From positions 3,140-13,628 of the forward strand of contig DDSR01000323.1 in NCBI GenBank assembly GCA_002343455.1: a stretch of 10,489 nucleotides of DNA, read 5' to 3'. Shown here piece after piece: positions 1 through 6,860 of this stretch. This DNA is from Deltaproteobacteria bacterium UBA2385. GTDB taxonomy: Bacteria > Myxococcota_A > UBA796 > UBA2385. The translations under genes were made by a program, and so were the position numbers. The notes under the pieces are model-generated. The model was not told where the DNA came from and made no database searches. It saw nothing but the letters and a program-made list of their open reading frames with translations. The first letter of the stretch is position 1. The number at the start of each line of letters is the position of its first letter.

Positions 1-40
1 GCGCCTCGGCGCCATGGGGAACTATCCGGATCGCGCCCAT
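1..40 (-). CDS. possible 5' end of a further operon gene (partial, off the left edge)
   Basis: On the minus strand an ATG at 40-38 opens a frame that stays open for the 13 codons left in the window, reading MGAIRIVPHGAEA. It begins 10 nt after the TAG of the upstream adenylation gene (51-53), and a G-rich stretch (cccgggcggg) just before it could serve as a weak ribosome binding site. The neighbouring genes are packed equally tightly, so another co-directional gene here is plausible. Thirteen codons are too few to name a product, and an open frame this short is not significant in GC-rich DNA. The alternative is simple intergenic sequence after the operon. Confidence 0.25.
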   Translation of the reverse strand, partial: MGAIRIVPHGAEA

Positions 41-50
41 CCCGCCCGGG

Positions 51-1910
51 CTACTTACGAAGTGCAGCCTTGGTTCGGCTCCACACTCCGCGGGCCATGT
101 GGCGCGCCAGGGTCAGGGTGTCGGCCGAGGCCCCCGCGGTGCGGGAGCCGGTCTGTCCGACCAGTCCGGCGAGGTACTCCTGGCGGGTCTTGCGGCGCTG
201 GAGCTTGCCCGAGCTGGTCTTGGGCAGCGAGCCTACGGCCAGGACGACCACATCGGCCGGGACGATGCCCATCTCCTGCTGGATGCGGGTCCGCACCTCT
301 TGGACCAGGGCCGCCTTCTGGCTGTCGGACTGGGCCTCGCGGCTCTCCAGGACCAGGACGAGCTCCTCGCTGGCGGGGCCGGGCCGGCTGATGGCGACGA
401 CATTGCCCTTGCGCACGCCCTCGACCTGGGCGGCGACCCACTCGATGCTCTGCGGGTGCAGGTTGCGGCCGTTGAGGATGATCAGGTCCTTGATGCGACC
501 GGTGACGTAGACCTCGCCGTCGAGGATGTAGCCGAGGTCGCCGGTGCGCAGCCAGCCGTCCTTGAAGGCGGCGGCGGTGGCCTCGGGGTTCTCGAAGTAG
601 CCGGGGGTGACCGAGGGCCCGCGCAGGCAGAGCTCGCCCTCGACGCCTTCGGGTAGCAGGGTCCCTTCGGCGTCCTGCGAGCTGACCTCGTGCCCCGGGA
701 ACCAGGTCCCGCAGCTGACGTGCTCGAAGAAGGCGCCCTGGAAGCCCTCGTCGACCGCCTCGACCCGGCCGTCGGCCTGGAAACGCTCGGCGTCGACCAG
801 CATGGTCCGCATATGGTCGGCCACCGGCTTGAAGGAGATGGCCAGGGTGGCCTCGGCCATGCCGTAGGCGGGGAGGATGGCCTCGCGGCGCAGGCCGCAG
901 CGGCTGCTCATGACCTCGACGAAGGCCCGCATGGTCTCGGGGTTGATCGGCTCGGCGCCGCAGCCGAAGACCTTCATGCGGGAGAGGTCCCAGCGGTCGA
1001 GCTGCTCGGGCCGGGCCTTCCGCGCGACCAGGGCGTAGGCGAAGTTGGGGGCGAAGCTGGCGGTGGCCTTGTGGCGGGAGATGGTGTCCAGCCAGCAGGT
1101 GGGGTGCTTGATGAAGCGGATCGTCGGGATGAAGACGATCGGCACGCCGGCCAGGATGGGGCTGATCACGAAGCCGATCAGGCCCATGTCGTGGTAGAGC
1201 GGCAGCCAGCTGACGCCGACGGGGTCGTAGGGGCTGCCGTCCTGGTCGCGGGCCACCAGGGGCATGAAGTCGACGATGGCGTCGGTGTTGGCCAGGACCT
1301 GGCTGTGGGTCAGCCCCACCGGCTTCGGGGCGACCGTGGTCCCCGAGGAGAACTGCACCAGGGCGAGATCGTCGGCCTCGCGGGCCACCGGCGGGGCGGG
1401 GGCGTGGCGGTGCAGATCCTCGGCCGCGATCACCCCCAGGCGGGTGGGCGCGCGGCGCACCGTCTCTCCCAGGATGCGGCGGCAGCGGGCGTCGGCGATG
1501 ATGGCCGAGGCGCCACAGGCCCGCAGCATCGCCGCGGTGCGGGCGTGGTACTCCTCCAGTCGCCCCAGCCGCACCGGCGGGTAGAGCGGCGCGGGCACGG
1601 CGCCTGCGGCCAGGACGCCCAGGAAGGCGTCGATGAAGAGGGGGTCGGTCGGCAGGACCAGGGCGACCCGATCGCCGGGCCGCACCCCGGCGGCGGCCAG
1701 GGCGGCCCCGGCGCGAACGGCCCGGTCGTAGACCTCGTCCCAGCCGAAGAAGCGGTCGGTCTCGTCGCGGCCGACGAAGCGCAGCCCATCGGTGGTGAGG
1801 CCCTCGCTGGCCGCCCGGGCCACGCTCTCCAGCACCGTCGGGGGCAGGTGCGGGCGAGGCAGGGCCAGGCTGGGAGGGATGGTCCGCGGTCCGACGCTAA
1901 GCTTGGGCAT
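51..1910 (-). CDS. fatty acyl-AMP ligase-like adenylate-forming enzyme
   Basis: This 619-residue ANL-superfamily enzyme is predicted to convert a fatty acid and ATP to acyl-AMP, probably then loading the ACP encoded just upstream. Visible motifs in order are the P-loop FSSGTT at 187-192, YHDMGLIG at 239-246, PNFAYAL at about 288-294, YGMAEA at 349-354, VSCGTWFPGHEV at about 398-409, GWLRTGDLG at 452-460, the hinge RIKDLIILNGRNLHP at 472-486, and PKTSSGKLQRRK with the catalytic-type lysine K569. The YHDMGL, PNFAYxL, VSCG and NGRNLHP signatures resemble fatty acyl-AMP ligases (FadD32 type) more than acyl-CoA synthetases. The P-loop is unusual: it reads TTVAPKPVGLTH, lacking the common PKG glycine. 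About 40 residues follow the A10 lysine region as a basic tail. The ATG at 1910 lies inside the end of the ACP gene (14-nt overlap). The acyl chain and whether CoA can be used cannot be read from sequence. Confidence 0.9.
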   Translation of the reverse strand: MPKLSVGPRTIPPSLALPRPHLPPTVLESVARAASEGLTTDGLRFVGRDETDRFFGWDEVYDRAVRAGAALAAAGVRPGDRVALVLPTDPLFIDAFLGVLAAGAVPAPLYPPVRLGRLEEYHARTAAMLRACGASAIIADARCRRILGETVRRAPTRLGVIAAEDLHRHAPAPPVAREADDLALVQFSSGTTVAPKPVGLTHSQVLANTDAIVDFMPLVARDQDGSPYDPVGVSWLPLYHDMGLIGFVISPILAGVPIVFIPTIRFIKHPTCWLDTISRHKATASFAPNFAYALVARKARPEQLDRWDLSRMKVFGCGAEPINPETMRAFVEVMSSRCGLRREAILPAYGMAEATLAISFKPVADHMRTMLVDAERFQADGRVEAVDEGFQGAFFEHVSCGTWFPGHEVSSQDAEGTLLPEGVEGELCLRGPSVTPGYFENPEATAAAFKDGWLRTGDLGYILDGEVYVTGRIKDLIILNGRNLHPQSIEWVAAQVEGVRKGNVVAISRPGPASEELVLVLESREAQSDSQKAALVQEVRTRIQQEMGIVPADVVVLAVGSLPKTSSGKLQRRKTRQEYLAGLVGQTGSRTAGASADTLTLARHMARGVWSRTKAALRK

Positions 1911-2142
1911 CGTGCGCCTCCAGCAGGCGCCGGACGCGGACCAGCAGCTCCTCGAAGGTGCGGATCTCCTCGTCGTCTTCGGGGCTGAAGCTGATCTTGA
2001 AGTGGTCCTCGATGGCCACCACCAGGGTCAGGCGCTGGACGCTGTCGAGCGCCTCGGCCAGCTCGCCGGTGGGGACCTGCTCCAGGCCGGTGGACTCGCG
2101 GGCGATGCGCAGCAGGGACTGCCGAAGCTCGGGCTCGTTCAT
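1897..2142 (-). CDS. acyl carrier protein
   Basis: This 81-residue protein is a stand-alone ACP. The motif LDSVQRL places the 4'-phosphopantetheine attachment serine at S34, followed by the typical helix-II/III pattern (VVAIEDHFKISFSPED, then IRTFEELLVRVRRLL). Length and acidic composition match the family. The start chosen is the ATG at 2142-2140, which overlaps the TGA of the GNAT gene as ATGA. A longer frame from 2205 exists, but its extra 21 residues fall inside the upstream gene and do not look like ACP. It lies between the GNAT gene and the adenylation gene and overlaps both, so it is very likely the carrier loaded by the adenylation enzyme and used by the GNAT. It is not obviously the housekeeping AcpP: the motif is DSVQ rather than DSLD, and no fatty acid synthase genes are next to it. 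Confidence 0.9.
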   Translation of the reverse strand: MNEPELRQSLLRIARESTGLEQVPTGELAEALDSVQRLTLVVAIEDHFKISFSPEDDEEIRTFEELLVRVRRLLEAHDAQA

Positions 2143-4028
2143 GGCCCGGCTGTAGCCGTCTTTGGGGATCCTGCCATCGGCCCCTCCGGCAGACGCTCCA
2201 GCCACTCCTCGCGCCAGAAGAGGGTGCAGGCTCGATCGCAGCGGTCTCCGCTGGTCAGCCTCGCGCCGGGGCAGCTCAGGCCGGCCAGGGTGAGGACCCC
2301 CTGCTTCGAGCGGAGCTGGCCGGCCCGCTCGTCGTAGACGCGGTTCACCGAGCTGGCGATGCGGGCCTCGCTCCCGCAGAAGGCGGCCATGGTGGCGGGC
2401 GTGAAGGTGATGCCGTCGCTGCCCTGTCGGCTCGCCTCGATCGCGGCGATCTCCGCCGCGGCTCGGATCCGCACCCGCTCGCCCGAGGGGGGGCGGTCCG
2501 GCGCCTCCTCGACCCGCTCCAGCCAGTCCTCGTGCCAGAACAAGAGGCAGGCCCGGTCACAGGTGCGCGAGCCGCCCAGCTGGCTGCCGTCGCAGGCCGC
2601 CCCGGCCAGGGCCACCGCCCGGCGAGGACGGATCACCTCGCGGGTGCGCTCGTCGTAGAAGCGCTTCACGGGGCGCTCCACCGTGAAGGTCTTGCCCCCC
2701 AGGGGCTTCATCACCGCTCGGATGTAGTACAGTCCGTCCCGACTGCCGCCCTCCAGGGTGGCCAGGATCTCGGCCTCGTCCTTGACCCGGACGTGATCCC
2801 CCGGGGCGAGCGGGACCGGCGCTTGGGCTGGAGCGGCCCGCTGCTTCGTGGCCAGGCGGCCCTGCAGGCCCCGAACGTAGGCGCGGGCGGCCTTGTCTCC
2901 GGCATGCAGCTCCGCGCCGACGCGCTCCAGGGGGCTTCGGTTGGCGTCGGACCACGCCTGGAGGAGCATGAGCTGGCAGTCGTCGCTGGCCCGGATGCGA
3001 GGGGAGGGCCAGTGGGCGCTGTTGGCAAGCAGGTCGGGGCCCCAGGCAGGGGGCTGCCCTGGGGTCGGGGCCAGGGGTCGGCGCCTCGCCCGGTCCTGCA
3101 AGACGGCGAAGCCATGGCTCCGCAGGCGGGTCCGCCAGGGGACCTCCTGCTCCAGGTAGCTGCGGCTCGCTGCCAGCGCCCGCCGCAGCGGCGACGGCTG
3201 GCCCAGGGGCCCGATCCGGCGCTCGTGGGTGGCGTAGTGGTACTTGTAGTCCTCGTCGCCGATCAGCATGTCGAACTCGCGATCGCCTGCCTGCTGGCTG
3301 AGTCGGAGCCCGTGCTCGAAGATCAACGCCCCGGGCGAGTAGGTGGCCACCCGCGGGTCGTAGCCGCTGATCCAGCAGCTGGTCCGGCCCTGGTCGGAGG
3401 CCAAGAGCAGCGCCGACATCGGGTGGTCTCCGGCGTAGAGGGCGCAGAGGTGCAGCCGCTTCATGGCGAGCAGCTCGTGCAGGAGCTGGCGGATCCGGGT
3501 CGAGGCGAAGGTGTCGTAGCGGCCGGTCGAGCGCAGCTGCCGCGACTTCCAGGTGAGCAGGCGCTCCAGGAGCTCGTGGTCCCAGGACTGGTCCACGATG
3601 CGGACCGTGCCTCGCTCGCGACTGATCTTGCGCAGCTTGCGCTCGGACTGGTGGAAGGCTCGCCACTGGGCCTTGTGGCAGCGCTCGACGAAGGCCGACC
3701 AGGACGGGACCTCGGACCAGTCGACGTAGGGCGCCAGGCGCTGGCCGGCCGGAAGCTCCGTCCCGTCCGGTGCTGCGACCGCTCGGTGCTCCTGGAGCGC
3801 CCGCGGGAGGAAGGCCAGGGGGCGCGCGGCCCCGTGCTCCGGGAGGGCGGGGTCGCGGGGCTCGTAGAAGTCGACCACCGGGATCGGCGCGAGCTGGCCC
3901 CGGGAGAGGAGCAGGACGTCGTAGCGCTGCCCCTCGACGCGCACCGTGGCGGGCCGCGCGCGCCGGCCGGGGAAGAGGACCCGGGCGGCGGTGTCGAGGA
4001 ACCATGGCTGCGAGAAGAAGTTGCTCAT
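2139..4028 (-). CDS. CelD/FemAB-like GNAT acyltransferase with two tandem C-terminal Cys-containing repeats
   Basis: The N-terminal half (about 1-290 of 629 residues) reads as a GNAT of the CelD/BcsL (Acetyltransf_6) type. It has AFHQSERKLRKISRERG at about 124-140, TWKSRQLRSTGRYDTF at about 159-174, and the acyl-donor region SPGALIFEHGLRLSQQAG (231-248) followed by FDMLIGDEDYKYHYA (252-266). A linker follows (about 300-405). Two similar domains, at about 409-506 and 515-613, share VRV/VRI...AEI near the start, YDER in the middle, and C...CDRACxLFWxEEWLER at the end. Repeat 1 has C479, C490 and C494; repeat 2 has C551, C586, C597 and C601. I recall similar CDG...C...CLIFWKEAWLKR proteins in other bacteria, but cannot name the family. 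The ATG at 4028 gives a natural GNAT N-terminus (SQPWF). Coupling to an ACP suggests an acyl-ACP donor, an inference. The acceptor is unknown. No membrane segment is seen. Confidence 0.8.
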   Translation of the reverse strand: MSNFFSQPWFLDTAARVLFPGRRARPATVRVEGQRYDVLLLSRGQLAPIPVVDFYEPRDPALPEHGAARPLAFLPRALQEHRAVAAPDGTELPAGQRLAPYVDWSEVPSWSAFVERCHKAQWRAFHQSERKLRKISRERGTVRIVDQSWDHELLERLLTWKSRQLRSTGRYDTFASTRIRQLLHELLAMKRLHLCALYAGDHPMSALLLASDQGRTSCWISGYDPRVATYSPGALIFEHGLRLSQQAGDREFDMLIGDEDYKYHYATHERRIGPLGQPSPLRRALAASRSYLEQEVPWRTRLRSHGFAVLQDRARRRPLAPTPGQPPAWGPDLLANSAHWPSPRIRASDDCQLMLLQAWSDANRSPLERVGAELHAGDKAARAYVRGLQGRLATKQRAAPAQAPVPLAPGDHVRVKDEAEILATLEGGSRDGLYYIRAVMKPLGGKTFTVERPVKRFYDERTREVIRPRRAVALAGAACDGSQLGGSRTCDRACLLFWHEDWLERVEEAPDRPPSGERVRIRAAAEIAAIEASRQGSDGITFTPATMAAFCGSEARIASSVNRVYDERAGQLRSKQGVLTLAGLSCPGARLTSGDRCDRACTLFWREEWLERLPEGPMAGSPKTATAGP

Positions 4029-4080
4029 GGGAAGAGATAATCAGAATCGGGGGAGGTGAGGTCGTTCATACGTCGGAGCC
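4029..4080. promoter_or_regulatory. short divergent spacer between the two outward-facing operons
   Basis: Only about 52 bp separate the minus-strand GNAT start (4028) from the plus-strand lipoprotein start (4081), so both promoters must lie here or inside the flanking genes. The only AT-rich patch is agataatcagaat at 4035-4047. On the plus strand it holds GATAAT (4036-4041), five of six matches to a -10 box, with no convincing -35. On the minus strand it holds GATTAT ending about 10 nt before the ATG, which would imply a nearly leaderless transcript. A strong Shine-Dalgarno-like GGGGGAGGTGAG lies at 4049-4060 on the plus strand. No repressor operator was recognised. Confidence 0.35.
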
Positions 4081-4758
4081 GTGTATGCTGCCCCTGTGAA
4101 CCCCTCCCTCGCCCTGCTCCTGCTCGCCTGCGAGCCCGACGCGCCTGCCCCTGGCTCGCCGGCCCAGGCAGTGGCTCAGGCCCAGTCCCAGGCCCAGAGC
4201 GAGCCCTCGGCGGGCTCGGGGCCGATGGACTTCTTCCCCGCCCGGCGGACCCTCTCCCCCTCGGGGCGTTGGGAGGTCCACGTCGGCCAGGACCGCCGCC
4301 TCAGCCTGCGCCTTCCCCAGGGCGAGGTCCTGCTGGACGCGCCGGTCGACCCGCGGCTCAGCTTCTCCCCGGACGAGGGCTGGCTCTACTACGCCCGCGA
4401 CGCCGGCCTGGGCGAGACCGAGATCTGGCGGGTGGCTCTGCCCTCGGGCAGCCCCGAGCCCGTCGTGCAGTGGACCGGGACCGCCGACCGCCCGGTGGTC
4501 TCCCCCGACGGTCGCCGCCTCGCCTTCATCTCGGGCACCACCGGCCTCGCCTCCTTCTGGATGGTCTCCCTCGACGGGCCGCTGCCGGTGCCCATCGAGC
4601 AGGGCGTCCAGCTCAGCAACAAGGACCTCGTCCGGATCCCGGGCCAGGCGCCCGAGGGCTTCGTGCCGCCGCCGACCACGGTCCTGCCCGGCTGGGATGA
4701 TCAGGGCCTCTCCTGGTCCGCCCAGGGCCAGGCCTGGCGCCTGCAGGTGGCACCATGA
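4081..4758 (+). CDS. lipoprotein with TolB/PD40-like beta-propeller blades
   Basis: The 225-residue product (GTG start) has a hydrophobic N-terminus ending in the lipobox LLAC, with lipidated cysteine C17. A Pro/Ala/Gln/Ser-rich linker follows to about residue 47. The rest shows PD40-like blades: LSPSGRWEV at 58-66, FSPDEGWLYYARD...EIWRVALPSG at 95-123, and VVSPDGRRLAFISG...WMVSLDG at 139-166. With about three blades it is too short for a closed propeller alone. Near the end is NKDLVRIPGQAPEGFVPPP (180-198), which looks like a conserved motif but is not one I can name. The frame is open only from 4060, so the start is GTG at 4081 or GTG at 4096; the latter gives a 12-residue leader to the Cys. 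Neither sits at normal distance from the strong SD at 4049-4060. Its TGA overlaps the next ATG (ATGA, 4755-4758). It is probably an envelope partner of the M23 protein. Confidence 0.7.
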   Translation: MYAAPVNPSLALLLLACEPDAPAPGSPAQAVAQAQSQAQSEPSAGSGPMDFFPARRTLSPSGRWEVHVGQDRRLSLRLPQGEVLLDAPVDPRLSFSPDEGWLYYARDAGLGETEIWRVALPSGSPEPVVQWTGTADRPVVSPDGRRLAFISGTTGLASFWMVSLDGPLPVPIEQGVQLSNKDLVRIPGQAPEGFVPPPTTVLPGWDDQGLSWSAQGQAWRLQVAP

Positions 4759-6860
4759 TCTGGCTGCTGCTCTCCGTGGCCCAGGCGGGCGACTACTCGA
4801 TGCCGACCACCGACGAGTGGCGCAGCACCTACGTCGTCAGCGCCTACAAGGACGAGGGCGGCCGGGACTGGAACTGCGGCAGCGTCTACTACTCGGGCCA
4901 CAACGGCACCGACTTCGCCATCTACGGGAGCTGGAGCACGATGGCCCTGGGCGTGGACATCGTCGCCGCCCGGGATGGCACCGTCTACAGTGCCCACGAC
5001 GGCGAGCCGGACGACTGTACGAGCGGGGCCTGCGGCACCAGCAACTACGTCTACATCCAGCATGACGATGGCACCATCGCCATGTACCTGCACATGAAGA
5101 CCTGGTCGGTGGCGGTGTCCACGGGCGCGCGCATCGAGTGTGGACAGAAGCTGGGCGAGGTGGGCAGCTCCGGGTACTCGACCGGGCCGCACCTGCACTT
5201 CGAGCTCCGCAGCGGCTCGACCAGCATCGAGCCCTTCCAGGGCAGCTGCGGGGCCAGCTCGACCTCCTGGATCGAGCAGGGCAGCTACCGGGGCCTGCCG
5301 ACGATCGTCTGCGACGCGGTCGACGCGGACGGAGACGGCTACGACAGCGGCGAGGACTGCAACGACGGGGACGCCTCGGTCAACCCGGGCGCCAGCGAGC
5401 GCTGCAACGGCAAGGACGATGACTGCGACGGGACCACGGACGAGGACGACGCCGTCGACGCGCCGACCTGGTACCGGGACGCCGACGGGGACGCCTACGG
5501 CGATCCGGACGACTCCCGGCGCTCGTGCAGCCAGCCCTCGGGCTACGTCTCGGACGGGACCGACTGCAACGACGACAACTTCCGCTCGCACCCCGGCGCG
5601 GTCGAGCTCTGCGACGCCGACGACAACGACTGCGACGGCGAGGTGGACGAGGGCTTCGACCAGGACGAGGACGGCTATCGCACCTGCGACGGCGACTGCC
5701 AGGACGAGGACCCGCAGGTCCACCCCGGGGCCGAGGAGACCGTCGACGGGGTCGACAACGACTGCAACTGGCGGGTGGACGATCACACCGAGGTCTACGA
5801 CGACGACCGCGACGGCTGGTCGGAAGAGCAAGGCGACTGCGACGACGCCGATCCCTACGTCTTCCCGGCGGCGCCCGAGCTGGCCGACGCCAAGGACAAT
5901 GACTGCGATGGCGCCGTCGACGAGGGCACCGACCTGGTGGACGACGACGGGGACGGCTGGACCGAGGCCCAGGGCGACTGCGACGACACGGACCCCCTGA
6001 TGTACCCGGGCGCGCCCGAGCAGCCCGACGGCCGGGACGGCGACTGCGACGGCGTGGCCGACGACGGCACGGTCTCGGCCGACGACGACGGGGACGGCTG
6101 GACCGAGGCGGCCGGCGACTGCGACGATCAGCAGGTCATGGTCTTCCCGGGGGCTCCCGAGCTGGCCGATGGCCTGGACAACGACTGCGACGGGCGGGTC
6201 GACGATGGCACCGATCTGGCCGACGACGACGGGGACGGCTGGACCGAGGTCCAGGGCGACTGCGACGACGCCGATCCGACCATCTTCCCCTTCGCCCAGG
6301 AGATCGCCGACGGCCTGGACCAGGACTGCGACTTCATCGCCGACGAGGACACCGAGGTCTTCGACGACGACGGCGATGGCTTCGCCGAGGTCGATGGCGA
6401 CTGCGACGACCGGAACGCGGCCGCCTGGCCGGGCGCGCCCGAGCTGCTGGACGGACAGGACAACGACTGCAACGGCATGGTCGACGATCGCACCGAGGCC
6501 TGGGACGACGACGGAGACGGGTGGACCGAGCAGGACGGGGACTGCGACGACGGGCGGGACCTCGTGTACCCCGGCGCGCCCGAGACCGTCGACGGCTTCG
6601 ACGGGAACTGCGACGGAGTCGTGGACAATCGCACCGAGATCTACGACGACGACGGCGACGGCTACCCCGAGGTGGACGGAGACTGCGACGACGCCAACCC
6701 CTTCGTCTACCCCGGCGCTCCCGAGCACCAGGACGGTCTGGACAGCGACTGCGACGGCGTCGCCGAGCAGGCCCGCGGCTGGGGGGCCGGCTGCGCCTCT
6801 GCCCCGCTCGCGGCGGCCTTCTGGCTCCCCCTGCTGGCCCTGGTGGGCCGCCGCCGATGA
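4755..6860 (+). CDS. M23 (LytM) metalloendopeptidase fused to ten MopE-type repeats and a MYXO-CTERM-like tail
   Basis: This 701-residue exported protein starts with an 11-residue hydrophobic leader (MIWLLLSVAQA, cleavage likely before GDYS). The M23 domain spans about 20-160 and has every key residue: H49 and D53 (HNGTD), H113 (YLHMK), and H146/H148 (GPHLHFE). It should be an active zinc endopeptidase acting on peptidoglycan cross-bridges or other glycine-rich peptides. Residues 190-672 form ten MopE-type units. The tail at about 675-701 (GWGAGC, a hydrophobic helix, then RRR) resembles MYXO-CTERM, which is processed by myxosortase and directs proteins to the surface. The ATG at 4755 is forced: an in-frame TGA lies at 4698-4700 and no ATG, GTG or TTG falls between. 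It overlaps the genes on both sides by ATGA. The repeats may act as a Ca2+- or metal-stiffened stalk that holds the enzyme at the surface; this role is inferred. Confidence 0.88.
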   Translation: MIWLLLSVAQAGDYSMPTTDEWRSTYVVSAYKDEGGRDWNCGSVYYSGHNGTDFAIYGSWSTMALGVDIVAARDGTVYSAHDGEPDDCTSGACGTSNYVYIQHDDGTIAMYLHMKTWSVAVSTGARIECGQKLGEVGSSGYSTGPHLHFELRSGSTSIEPFQGSCGASSTSWIEQGSYRGLPTIVCDAVDADGDGYDSGEDCNDGDASVNPGASERCNGKDDDCDGTTDEDDAVDAPTWYRDADGDAYGDPDDSRRSCSQPSGYVSDGTDCNDDNFRSHPGAVELCDADDNDCDGEVDEGFDQDEDGYRTCDGDCQDEDPQVHPGAEETVDGVDNDCNWRVDDHTEVYDDDRDGWSEEQGDCDDADPYVFPAAPELADAKDNDCDGAVDEGTDLVDDDGDGWTEAQGDCDDTDPLMYPGAPEQPDGRDGDCDGVADDGTVSADDDGDGWTEAAGDCDDQQVMVFPGAPELADGLDNDCDGRVDDGTDLADDDGDGWTEVQGDCDDADPTIFPFAQEIADGLDQDCDFIADEDTEVFDDDGDGFAEVDGDCDDRNAAAWPGAPELLDGQDNDCNGMVDDRTEAWDDDGDGWTEQDGDCDDGRDLVYPGAPETVDGFDGNCDGVVDNRTEIYDDDGDGYPEVDGDCDDANPFVYPGAPEHQDGLDSDCDGVAEQARGWGAGCASAPLAAAFWLPLLALVGRRR
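5322..6770 (+). repeat. array of ten MopE-type Asp/Cys repeat units in the M23 protein
   Basis: Each unit opens with a DxDxDG loop, then GDCDD, PGAPE and DNDCDG. Units start at residues 190, 242, 302, 349, 396, 443, 490, 537, 584 and 631, so the last eight have an exact 47-residue (141-bp) period. The first two are irregular, and units 1 to 3 carry extra cysteines in the style of classic MopE repeats (for example ELC before DDNDC). Units 4 to 10 keep only two Cys each. The unit at 490 is the most decayed (FPFAQE, QDCDFIADE). The DxDxDG loops resemble calcium-binding loops. The family annotation of copper binding comes from Methylococcus MopE and may not apply here. Confidence 0.9.

Noticed and set aside
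690..1988. 432-codon plus-strand frame opposite the adenylation gene
   Set aside because: It is a Gly/Asp/Gln-rich antisense reading. The minus strand encodes all ANL core motifs.
2143..2205. Longer ACP start at 2205
   Set aside because: The added residues lie within the GNAT gene and do not resemble ACP. The ATGA start at 2142 gives a normal 81-residue ACP.
2532..4040. 502-codon plus-strand frame opposite the GNAT gene
   Set aside because: It is an antisense shadow in GC-rich DNA with no recognisable domain. The minus strand holds a clear GNAT fused to tandem repeats.
4036..4041. GATAAT as a confident sigma-70 promoter for the lipoprotein operon
   Set aside because: There is no matching -35 element at 16-18 bp, and one near-match hexamer is weak evidence. 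It is mentioned only within the spacer entry.
4701..6728. Long minus-strand frame (675 codons) rich in Val and Ala opposite the M23/MopE gene
   Set aside because: It is the antisense of the 141-bp repeat array: GAC (Asp) codons read as GTC (Val) on the other strand, and the repeat period keeps it free of stops. It shows no real domain, and the sense strand encodes a clear M23 protein.
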